64,000 nt of DNA from NCBI RefSeq assembly GCF_007954275.1, contig NZ_VOLT01000010.1, positions 124,001 through 188,000 of the forward strand, given 5' to 3'. The notes under the pieces were generated by a model, which was not told where the DNA came from, ran no database searches, and saw only the letters and a list, made by a program, of their open reading frames with translations. Within the stretch, counting starts at the first letter, position 1, and each line of letters begins with the position of its first letter. The translations under genes and the position numbers were made by a program. This stretch comes from Colwellia demingiae (lineage in GTDB: Bacteria; Pseudomonadota; Gammaproteobacteria; Enterobacterales; Alteromonadaceae). Shown in pieces: positions 1-6,990 of this stretch.

Positions 1-2
1 TA

Positions 3-416
3 TGTGAAGAGCAAGCGCAAATGGCACTACCTGAAGCATCTGTTGGTCTATTACCCTGTGGTTTAGGCTCGCAACAACTGTCATGGTTAATCGGTGAAGG
101 CTGGGCTAAGCGAATGATTTTATTAGGTGAACGTATCAAAGCACCGCAAGCTGAAAAAATAGGGCTAGTATCTGAAGTCGTTCCGACGGGCACTGTATTA
201 ACACGCGCTTTAGCGTTGGCAGAAAAAGCCGAAAAACAATCACCAACCTCAGTAGCTTTTTGTAAGTCATTAATTATGGAAGCACGTAATGGTGACATAA
301 ATTCTGCTTATGCTAAAGAACGTGAACTTTTTGTAAAATTATGGGATACCGAAGATCAAAAAGAAGGTGTTAGCGCCTTTGTTGAAAAACGTAAACCTCA
401 GTGGAAGAATAACTAA
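3..416 (+). CDS. Enoyl-CoA hydratase/isomerase family protein, C-terminal part (5' end outside window)
   Basis: The reading frame is open from the window edge, so the start lies upstream; only about 137 residues are present. The segment with ALPEASVGLLPC, then GEGWAKRMILLGERI and IGLVSEVV, is the typical second half of a crotonase-fold enoyl-CoA hydratase. The C-terminal helix ends at KPQWKNN, as in the short-chain (ECH1/PaaF-like) hydratases of branched-chain amino acid breakdown. It overlaps the next gene by one base (TAATG), so the two are translationally coupled. Together with 3-hydroxyisobutyryl-CoA hydrolase it probably acts in valine degradation (methacrylyl-CoA hydration). Substrate is inferred from context. 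Confidence 0.88.
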   Translation, partial: CEEQAQMALPEASVGLLPCGLGSQQLSWLIGEGWAKRMILLGERIKAPQAEKIGLVSEVVPTGTVLTRALALAEKAEKQSPTSVAFCKSLIMEARNGDINSAYAKERELFVKLWDTEDQKEGVSAFVEKRKPQWKNN

Positions 417-1522
417 TGACAAGCCCTGTAATAGTTGAAGAATTAGCAATTAACAATGGCCAATATATTGGTGTTTTAACACTAAACAGTGAAAAAACAT
501 TAAACGCATTAACGCTGGAAATGATTGACCTTATGTCAGTTCAATTACAGCATTGGCAAAACAACGATGAAATTGCCGCTGTATTGATTCAAGGCGCGGG
601 TGAAAAAGCCTTCTGTGCTGGTGGTGATGTACAAGCTTTGTATAAGTCATCGATTGAACAGCCCGGTGGTCCATGCGAGTATGCAGAAACATTTTTTGAG
701 CGAGAGTATCGCCTAGATTATTTACTGCATAATTACCCTAAACCAACCATTGCTTGGGGCCATGGCATTGTGATGGGCGGTGGTCTGGGAGTTTTTGCTG
801 GTTGCGCTTATCGTATTGCCACCGAAAGAACACGTATTGCGATGCCAGAAGTGACCATTGCATTATTTCCGGATGTCGGCGGTAGTTACTTTTTAAATAC
901 CATGCCGGGTTATTGTGGTCGATTTTTAGCATTAACAAGTTCCTCCATTAATGCTGCTGATGGTCTTTATGCAGGTATTGCTAACTACGCCATTGCTCAT
1001 GCAAACAAACAAAACATTATCGATGAGTTGTTGTCATTAGAATGCCCTCCCATTGAAATCAACAATAGCTTAGATAATATTTTCAGTCATCATCAAAGTC
1101 AGTGTATTGACGATATTCCTGCTGGAAACTTAGCCATTAATCAGACATTAATTAACGATTTATGTCGCAGTGATGATGTAGAAAAAATAGTGGCTAATTT
1201 TTATGCACTCGAGACTGATGATAAGTGGCTTCAGCGGGCAAAAAATGGTTTAGCCAGCGGCTCACCTTTAGCGGTTAAGTGGATATTCCATCAACTCGAA
1301 CTTTGTAAAGGTTTAGGTTTAAAAACTGTCTTTGAAAAAGAAGTACTACTGGCAACTACTATTATTCGTCACACCGAGTTTGCTGAGGGTGTACGGGCTT
1401 TATTGATTGATAAAGACCAAAATCCAGACTGGCAATATAAGCAGTTGAGTGAAGTTACCAACGAAGTGATAGCACCATTTTTTGAAGCACCTTGGCAACA
1501 AAACCCGTTGGCTGATTTATAG
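416..1522 (+). CDS. 3-hydroxyisobutyryl-CoA hydrolase
   Basis: 368 residues, the usual length for the HIBCH family within the crotonase superfamily; it hydrolyses 3-hydroxyisobutyryl-CoA to free acid and CoA in valine catabolism. Visible family signatures are KAFCAGGDV near residue 65 and GHGIVMGGGLG near 115 (the oxyanion-hole loops), and MPEVTIALFPDVGGSYFLN near 143-161 carrying the catalytic Glu and Asp of hydrolase-type members. Its start codon overlaps the stop of the hydratase. The dehydrogenase mmsB, which often follows in related bacteria, is not next to it; the operon appears to end at the hairpin just downstream. Confidence 0.93.
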   Translation: MTSPVIVEELAINNGQYIGVLTLNSEKTLNALTLEMIDLMSVQLQHWQNNDEIAAVLIQGAGEKAFCAGGDVQALYKSSIEQPGGPCEYAETFFEREYRLDYLLHNYPKPTIAWGHGIVMGGGLGVFAGCAYRIATERTRIAMPEVTIALFPDVGGSYFLNTMPGYCGRFLALTSSSINAADGLYAGIANYAIAHANKQNIIDELLSLECPPIEINNSLDNIFSHHQSQCIDDIPAGNLAINQTLINDLCRSDDVEKIVANFYALETDDKWLQRAKNGLASGSPLAVKWIFHQLELCKGLGLKTVFEKEVLLATTIIRHTEFAEGVRALLIDKDQNPDWQYKQLSEVTNEVIAPFFEAPWQQNPLADL

Positions 1523-1537
1523 CTTTTTAAATATAAC

Positions 1538-1567
1538 AATATTAACCTCAGTAATGAGGTTAATATT
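1538..1567 (+). terminator. Perfect hairpin after the hydrolase gene
   Basis: A 13-bp perfect inverted repeat (AATATTAACCTCA / TGAGGTTAATATT) with a GTAA loop lies 16 bases after the hydrolase stop codon. There is no clean T-run after it on the plus strand, so it may slow or end transcription or protect the 3' end. Confidence 0.55.
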
Positions 1568-1571
1568 ACAA

Positions 1572-1819
1572 CTAAAAAGTAGCTTTCATTGATTTAGGAA
1601 CAACTGACTCATTACTTATTTTTCTATAAACAGCTACTTTTCTAGCAGCCTCATTCAATTCACGTTACAAGCATTAATCATTGTCGAGAAAGCTTCAAAA
1701 TTCATATTATTCGGATTGTCCCGTGCTGTAAATCCAGCATAAAGATAAAAGATACTTAGCACTGAAGAAAGTGGATTTGCGTTGACTCCTATAGGATAGC
1801 AAGCAAGTCGATAAGAAAG
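1572..1819 (-). pseudogene. Decayed gene fragment, frameshifted, family not recognised
   Basis: On the minus strand two adjacent open frames look protein-like but are out of register. The upstream one (1655-1819) reads through LACYPIGVNANP, then YLYAGFTARDNPNNMNF and ends in MINACNVN. The downstream one (1572-1664) begins RELNEAARKVAVYRK and ends KSMKATF. They join naturally if a single frameshift is assumed near 1660. No ATG with a ribosome binding site begins either part. I do not recognise the family. It is best read as a remnant of a small gene, in the otherwise empty 456-base gap 1523-1978; chance open frames remain possible. Confidence 0.4.
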
Positions 1820-1978
1820 TTACTGCACTATTTGACAAAAAAGAGTAAGATCTTGCGCTAATTTGTTACACCTTAATTTGTCACAGATTAACGTATTAGC
1901 ATAAGCTCACTGGTAAGTGTTTACTCGAATAATCACATTGCTAACAAGATAGTAACTTAAACATAAGTATTAAAAGCA

Positions 1979-3058
1979 ATGGATAACAAAGCAGCCTCGC
2001 TACATTCAGATATAGATACTGTTCTAAATAATTATGATTATGACTTTTCTGAAGTTGAAATAAATATTTTAGGCAATGGTCATATCAATAATACTTATCA
2101 GTTAACTACCCCTAAAGTTGAGTTTGTCTTACAGCAAATTAACCATGTTGTTTTCCCCAAAACCGCAGAGTTAAGTAGTAACGCTCAAAAAATCAACCTG
2201 CACTTACAACAACAGAAAGATGCCGGCAACTACCCGCTAACAGTTCCTCAGCAAATATTAACCAAAACGGGTGAGACTTATAGCAAAGTTGGCGATAACT
2301 ATTGGCGCTTGATGGAATTCATCAGTAACTCCTACACACTAGAGGAAGTTGAATCACCAGAACAAGCGGCACTCGTTGCTAATGCTTTTGCAGAATTTAG
2401 CTGTACGCTAAGTGATTTTCCCGTTAAAGAACTCGCTGTTATTATCGAAGACTTTCATGATATTAGTTTCCGCATGCAACAACTTAACGAAGCCGTTAAA
2501 AACGATCTGCAAGGTCGTTTATCGAGTTGCCAAACATTAGTAAACTTTTGCTTAGATCAACAAGATTTTATTAATCATGTTGCCGAGATTAGTAAAAAAT
2601 TACCCCTACACGTTACACACAACGATACTAAGATAAACAATCTATTATTTACCACAGGTGACATCCCTTGCGCGGTAATTGACCTTGATACCTGCATGCC
2701 TGGCTTATTGATGCATGACTTTGGCGATATGGTAAGAACATGTTGTAGTAACCTTGCAGAAGATGACACCAGTATTGATGACATGGTGATTAAATTTGAT
2801 ATTTTTGAAGCATTAATTCAGAATTATCAAAATGCTTTTGGCGATAAGATGACTGCGCTGGAAAAAGACAGCTTAATTGTTGGCGCTAAGTTATTACCTT
2901 TCATTATTGGTACTCGTTTTTTAACAGACTACTTAAATGGTGATACCTATTTCCAAGTAAGCCGTGAAAAGCATAATTTAGATCGCGCGATCAGCCAAGT
3001 TCAATTATTTACTTTACTTTGTGAAGCTGAGCTTGAGTTAGTAAAACTCGCTAAGTAA
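1979..3058 (+). CDS. APH/choline-kinase fold phosphotransferase, NahK-like sugar 1-kinase
   Basis: 359 residues. The kinase fold is shown by a glycine-containing ATP loop (GNGHINNTYQL, residues 32-42), the catalytic loop HVTHNDTKINN (211-221, Asp216 as base, Asn221 for Mg) and the metal motif VIDLDTCMPG (233-242), followed by HDFGDMVR. The HNDTKINN plus IDLDTxMPG pairing is characteristic of the N-acetylhexosamine 1-kinase (NahK) group rather than of aminoglycoside resistance enzymes, so the expected reaction is ATP-dependent phosphorylation of a hexosamine or similar sugar at C1. It stands alone, flanked by non-coding DNA, with only a weak ribosome binding site. Exact substrate is unknown. 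Confidence 0.75.
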   Translation: MDNKAASLHSDIDTVLNNYDYDFSEVEINILGNGHINNTYQLTTPKVEFVLQQINHVVFPKTAELSSNAQKINLHLQQQKDAGNYPLTVPQQILTKTGETYSKVGDNYWRLMEFISNSYTLEEVESPEQAALVANAFAEFSCTLSDFPVKELAVIIEDFHDISFRMQQLNEAVKNDLQGRLSSCQTLVNFCLDQQDFINHVAEISKKLPLHVTHNDTKINNLLFTTGDIPCAVIDLDTCMPGLLMHDFGDMVRTCCSNLAEDDTSIDDMVIKFDIFEALIQNYQNAFGDKMTALEKDSLIVGAKLLPFIIGTRFLTDYLNGDTYFQVSREKHNLDRAISQVQLFTLLCEAELELVKLAK

Positions 3059-3265
3059 ACATTGTTAATAGAAGATTCTCTACTCTTAAGTTCTCTAGTC
3101 AAAATAACGGCTATCAATATAGCGTAATATCCATGACTATTTATTCTAAAAGCCTTTGAGAAAAGCGATTAATAAATCTCTCCTATAGCCTAACGCTGAG
3201 TTACGTTGTATAACAATCACTCTACTGTTACCATAATCTAGTTCATTAATTTAAAAGGATTTTTC

Positions 3266-4117
3266 ATGAAATCATGGTGTTTTTTTGTATTCGTTTTTAT
3301 GCTCTCTGCATGCGGAGAAGGCGGGGGTTCATCTGATAATAAAATATCGTCCCAGCATTCAGAAATAATTTACCTTAAAAGTCACTCTATAAACGACTTA
3401 ATAAAGTTAGAAGATGGCACGCTATGGAGTATTGTCGGTTTATCACTCGGTGATGGAACGCTTAGTGCTGGAGAAGTAGACGTCATTATTTATGATAACC
3501 CAAAGGATTTTGGTGAGCCTAACCAGGGTATTAAAGGGCAATATTACGTATTCATTAACAATAGCGCCGCTAGCTTTTACATTGACCCGATCCAAACCCC
3601 CACTATTTTACAACAAGGAAATATTGAGTTAGCGCCATTATCCGTAGGTAGCGTAATGTTATTAGATGATGATTCAATATGGAGAGTTAACGGTATTGAC
3701 TATTCAGACATTAACACTGGGGGTATTTTTGATTACACACTCTATACTGTAAGAAGCAACTTTCCTGATCTAACGTCACAAACAGCTGAAAAACTGGGCG
3801 AATCTAGTGCGTGGTATTTATATAATGAATACGCACCTTTTGGTTATTATCTTAAGCCTTTAACGAAAGCAAAAATCATATGGCAAGGCCTTCACACATT
3901 TTATTCTGAAGGTGAAAATGATTCAATACTGTTAAGTGATGGTTCTTTATGGGTAATTACGGGTGCCTTAGCGCCAGCAACCACTGCTTCAGGAGAATAT
4001 TCAATAACATTGATTAAAAATGTAAGTTCGCTAGATGAGCCTACCCTTGGAGACAAAGCAGAAACAGTTATGTACATACAGGGTCATGAAACGGCTTTTT
4101 ACGTGAAAAAAATATAA
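3266..4117 (+). CDS. Lipoprotein with three internal repeats, function unknown
   Basis: 283 residues starting MKSWCFFVFVFMLSACGEGGG: a signal peptide with lipobox LSAC (Cys16) predicts an anchored lipoprotein. The mature part has three related units, each opening with a Trp-containing turn: LEDGTLWSIVG (48-58), LDDDSIWRVNG (133-143) and LSDGSLWVITG (223-233), spaced 85 and 90 residues apart. Each unit ends in a short aromatic strand (ASFYIDPI, FGYYLKPL, TAFYVKKI). This suggests three copies of a small beta domain. No family was recognised. Start has AAAGGA 8 bases upstream. A perfect hairpin follows the gene. Confidence 0.75.
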   Translation: MKSWCFFVFVFMLSACGEGGGSSDNKISSQHSEIIYLKSHSINDLIKLEDGTLWSIVGLSLGDGTLSAGEVDVIIYDNPKDFGEPNQGIKGQYYVFINNSAASFYIDPIQTPTILQQGNIELAPLSVGSVMLLDDDSIWRVNGIDYSDINTGGIFDYTLYTVRSNFPDLTSQTAEKLGESSAWYLYNEYAPFGYYLKPLTKAKIIWQGLHTFYSEGENDSILLSDGSLWVITGALAPATTASGEYSITLIKNVSSLDEPTLGDKAETVMYIQGHETAFYVKKI

Positions 4118-4132
4118 CCGCAGTTACCCCAT

Positions 4133-4162
4133 ATTTAGAGGTGTATAACAACACCTCTAAAT
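4133..4162 (+). terminator. 12-bp perfect hairpin after the repeat lipoprotein gene
   Basis: ATTTAGAGGTGT pairs exactly with ACACCTCTAAAT across a six-base loop, 15 bases beyond the stop codon. No long T-run follows. It is the main feature of the gap 4118-4423 apart from the palindrome at 4381. Confidence 0.5.
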
Positions 4163-4380
4163 TCACTATGCCGCTATAACCACCAACCACCGCATAAAAT
4201 TCCCTTCTATCTATCGCTTACTTGTGAAGCTTTAGACTCTCAAAAGCCTTTGAATACTATTTAAAACACCATTCCTTCATTGCTGTGATACTTCTGTGAT
4301 TAATTCTCCAACAAAAAGTGATAAATGCGTGATCTCCAAGCGATAATTCAGTCGCATACTTTCTTTACTACAACAAAACC

Positions 4381-4402
4381 ATACCAAACAGATTGGTATA
4401 AT
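4381..4402 (+). promoter_or_regulatory. Palindrome overlapping an extended -10 box before the spondin genes
   Basis: ATACCAA-ACAGA-TTGGTAT is an inverted repeat whose right arm runs into TGGTATAAT, an extended -10 match (TGnTATAAT) ending at 4402, 21 bases before the first spondin gene. The arms equal the terminal repeats of the 264-bp elements elsewhere in the window, so this could be an operator, or a collapsed element footprint that became a promoter. No convincing -35 hexamer is seen. Confidence 0.4.
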
Positions 4403-4423
4403 CTAACTGCAAAGGAAAGTATC

Positions 4424-5143
4424 ATGAAAGTAATCAAGAAATCGCCAATCACATCTACATTAAGTGTTTTAGCACTCGCGCTTGCGAGCTCAACCACTAT
4501 GGCACAAGAATTATCCATTACTGTCACAAACCTAACGCAAGGTTTGTACTTCACCCCTGTTATTACAGCAGCACATACCAGTGAAAATCACATTTTTATG
4601 GCGGGTGAAATGGCTAGCGATGAGCTTCAAGCCATGGCTGAGGGTGGTAGCATCTCAGGTTTATCAAGTATATTAACTAATGCCGACGCTAATATTAATG
4701 AAAACCCTGCTGGAGGATTATTAGCACCAGCAATGTCAGCAAGCTTTGATTTAACGAATGACAGCACCAATACTCATTTATCACTTACTGCGATGGTTTT
4801 GCCTTCTAATGATGGTTTTGTTGGTTTAGACAGTTGGAAAATACCTGAAGAAGCCGGTACTTATACCGTATTTTTAAATGCCTATGATGCGGGTACCGAA
4901 GCCAATGATGAACTTCGTGGCAGTGGTGCACCTGGGGAAGCTGGCATGCCAGTGCCACCACCACTAGATCCTCTATTAGGCATGAACGGTACTGGCGTAA
5001 CAGATATGGAGTCAAACGATAAAGTACATATTCACCGTGGTAGTTTAGGTGATAGTGATATGTCTGCAGGCACAAGTGATATTAATAATAGCGTGCAACG
5101 TTGGTTAAACCCTGTCGCTAAACTTACCATTACCGTGAAATAA
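4424..5143 (+). CDS. Exported spondin-domain protein
   Basis: 239 residues from the ATG at 4424, chosen because AAAGGAAAG precedes it and because a clean signal peptide follows (MKVIKKSP...LALASSTTMAQE). An upstream in-frame ATG at 4325 would add 33 unrelated residues ahead of the signal. The mature protein has the Spondin_N pattern: ITVTNLTQGLYFTPVI at the N-terminus, AMAEGGSISGL, then LTAMVLPSNDGFVGLDSW, and the acidic NAYDAGTEANDELRG, ending in VAKLTITVK. Bacterial members are secreted or periplasmic and of unknown role; the domain binds a metal in eukaryotic F-spondin. It is nine bases upstream of a paralogue, so both are probably one transcript. Confidence 0.85.
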   Translation: MKVIKKSPITSTLSVLALALASSTTMAQELSITVTNLTQGLYFTPVITAAHTSENHIFMAGEMASDELQAMAEGGSISGLSSILTNADANINENPAGGLLAPAMSASFDLTNDSTNTHLSLTAMVLPSNDGFVGLDSWKIPEEAGTYTVFLNAYDAGTEANDELRGSGAPGEAGMPVPPPLDPLLGMNGTGVTDMESNDKVHIHRGSLGDSDMSAGTSDINNSVQRWLNPVAKLTITVK

Positions 5144-5152
5144 GGGGGCAAC

Positions 5153-5884
5153 ATGTTAACCTTTAACACTCAAAAAAAGAGTACAAAAAAACTAGCTAAG
5201 CCATTACTTATTGCGGGTTTACTCACTTTAGGTCTATCTGCTTGTAATGATAATGACAATGCGGAGACTCCTCCAGAAGAAGTTCCTACGGAATATAGCT
5301 ACTCATTAACGCTGACTAATCTAACCTACGCTCAGCCTCTTTCACCTGCAGCGGTTTTACTTCACGGCGATGCTAAAATGTGGCAAGTTGGTCAAGCAGC
5401 TTCAGTGGCTTTAGAGAAACTAGCCGAAGGTGGAGATAATACTGACTTTATTGCACTAGAGAATAATCTAGCTACAGCAACGGCTGAAGGCCCTACTCTA
5501 CCTGGTACCAGCGTTACTGTGAACATCAGCACAATGGATCCTACAGCAACTTATTTGACCGTTGCCACAATGTTGGTGAATACAAATGATGCTTTCTCGG
5601 GTCTTACTGGTGTAGATATATCAACATTGACCCTTAACCAAGAAAAATCGTGGCGATTAAACGTCTACGATTCGGGTACCGAGCAAAATAACGAAGCCGC
5701 CGGTACTATTCCAGGCCCAGCAGATGGTGGGGTTGGTTATGATTCAACGCGAAATGATATCGATCTAGTCGGTTATCATTCAGGTGTGGTTAGTAAAGAT
5801 GATGGTTTACCAAGCTCAGTACTAACTCAGGCTCATCGCTTTGATAACCCTGCAGTTAAATTAACTATAACTCGAACTAAGTAG
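5153..5884 (+). CDS. Spondin-domain lipoprotein, paralogue of the preceding gene
   Basis: 243 residues with signal LLIAGLLTLGLSACNDND, lipobox LSAC, so the protein is predicted to be lipid-anchored while its upstream paralogue is soluble. It repeats the same order of motifs: SLTLTNLTYAQPLSPAAVLLH, LEKLAEGGDN, VATMLVNTNDAFSGLTGVD, NVYDSGTEQNNEAAG and a final PAVKLTITRTK. GGGGG lies just before the ATG, nine bases after the first gene stops. The pair looks like a tandem duplication followed by divergence in membrane anchoring. A role in surface adhesion or ligand binding is only a guess. Confidence 0.85.
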   Translation: MLTFNTQKKSTKKLAKPLLIAGLLTLGLSACNDNDNAETPPEEVPTEYSYSLTLTNLTYAQPLSPAAVLLHGDAKMWQVGQAASVALEKLAEGGDNTDFIALENNLATATAEGPTLPGTSVTVNISTMDPTATYLTVATMLVNTNDAFSGLTGVDISTLTLNQEKSWRLNVYDSGTEQNNEAAGTIPGPADGGVGYDSTRNDIDLVGYHSGVVSKDDGLPSSVLTQAHRFDNPAVKLTITRTK

Positions 5885-5898
5885 TGTCCTTGGTCAAG

Positions 5899-6162
5899 AT
5901 ACCAAGCGGATTAATTAATTGACTAACTTAGAGCTACAGTAGTGAACTTAGAACAAACAAAATTTTTAAACATAGTTATTCTATATTTCATTGGTTTTGT
6001 GATGTTATCAGTTTTCTACTGAGCTCCCGAAGGGCGAGTTTAAAAGGTTTATATACGGCGTTATTGATTTTGACAAGGGGGTAACCATTCTCTTCAATCA
6101 ATGCCTTGCCTCTAAACCTTTTAATTCTCGCTAAGTAATCACTTAATTAGTTCGCTTGGTAT
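5899..6162. mobile_element. MITE-like element, family R1, full-length copy
   Basis: 264 bp with terminal inverted repeats, ATACCAAGCGGATTAATTAA at the left and its near-complement ending CTTGGTAT at the right. No coding potential. Closely matches 27711-27975 over its whole length and 13643-13764 over its left part. It contains the CGTTATTGATTTTGAC...CTTCAATCAA module that appears inverted in family R2. Its right end lies 30 bases before the response-regulator start, and TGGTATAGG at the end resembles an extended -10. Fills most of the gap 5885-6192. Confidence 0.75.
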
Positions 6163-6192
6163 AGGTGGCTCAGTTCACTCATTGGCCAAAAT

Positions 6193-6969
6193 ATGAAAGA
6201 TAATATTCTAATAATTGAAGACGAAATTGATATTGCCAAACTTATTAAGGTGCATTTATCTGAATTAGATTTAAATTGCGATATTTGTACTCAAGGAAAC
6301 GAAGCATTACAACAAGCTTTAACAAAAGACTATCAGCTTATTTTGCTTGATGTGATGTTGCCAGGTATTAGCGGCTTAGATATTTGTCGACAAGTTAGGC
6401 AAGAAAAACCATTACAGTCCATTATTATGCTTACTTCTAAAACGTCAGAAATAGACCGTATATTGGGACTTGAGTTGGGGGCTGATGACTATATGACTAA
6501 ACCTTTCAGTGTTCGAGAATTACAAGCCCGAGTCAGGAGCCAATTACGCAGGGTTCATGCAGTTACCGCCAAGAATGCCTCTGAAATTAACAGCTCGGTA
6601 ATTGAAGAAAAACCAGCTCAAGAATCGGCTCAGTTAGATAAGACAAGTACATCGATAGGACAGCTGCTGGTTGATCATAGATTTCATCAAGTCACGTATA
6701 AAAATAAAGCAATTAATTTAACGGTTACAGAATTTGAATTGATTGATTTTTTCTGTCAGCACCCTGATCAGGTATTTTCACGTGCTCAGTTACTCGATGG
6801 TGTTTGGGGTTACCATCACAATGGCTATGAACACACAGTTAACTCTCATATTAATCGCCTTAGAAGTAAACTTGAGGAAGATTGTACTGAACCAAAAATA
6901 ATTCAGACCGTCTGGGGAGTTGGTTATAAACTTAATTCAGCGGGCGTAATGCCATCAGCGGTATTATAA
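6193..6969 (+). CDS. OmpR-family response regulator
   Basis: 258 residues. A receiver domain (1-120) shows the acidic pair at Glu9-Asp10, phospho-acceptor Asp53 in LLDVMLP, Thr81 and Lys103 in MTKPF. A winged-helix DNA-binding domain (about 155-247) ends with the family pattern HINRLRSKLEED...VWGVGYKL. Between them is an unusually long polar linker (about 121-154, rich in Glu, Ser and Ala), making the protein roughly 25-30 residues longer than OmpR or PhoB. The partner kinase follows after 21 bases. No strong ribosome binding site is visible. Target genes are unknown; the adjacent spondin genes are candidates. Confidence 0.92.
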   Translation: MKDNILIIEDEIDIAKLIKVHLSELDLNCDICTQGNEALQQALTKDYQLILLDVMLPGISGLDICRQVRQEKPLQSIIMLTSKTSEIDRILGLELGADDYMTKPFSVRELQARVRSQLRRVHAVTAKNASEINSSVIEEKPAQESAQLDKTSTSIGQLLVDHRFHQVTYKNKAINLTVTEFELIDFFCQHPDQVFSRAQLLDGVWGYHHNGYEHTVNSHINRLRSKLEEDCTEPKIIQTVWGVGYKLNSAGVMPSAVL

Positions 6970-6990
6970 TTTAGTAAGGACTTTTCTCCG

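Noticed and set aside
1979-3058. The phosphotransferase considered as an aminoglycoside resistance gene
   Set aside because: Catalytic and metal motifs follow the NahK sugar-kinase group; chromosomal setting shows no transfer signs.
4806-5075. An 89-codon minus-strand frame rich in His and Tyr
   Set aside because: Antisense to the first spondin gene, composition unlike real proteins.
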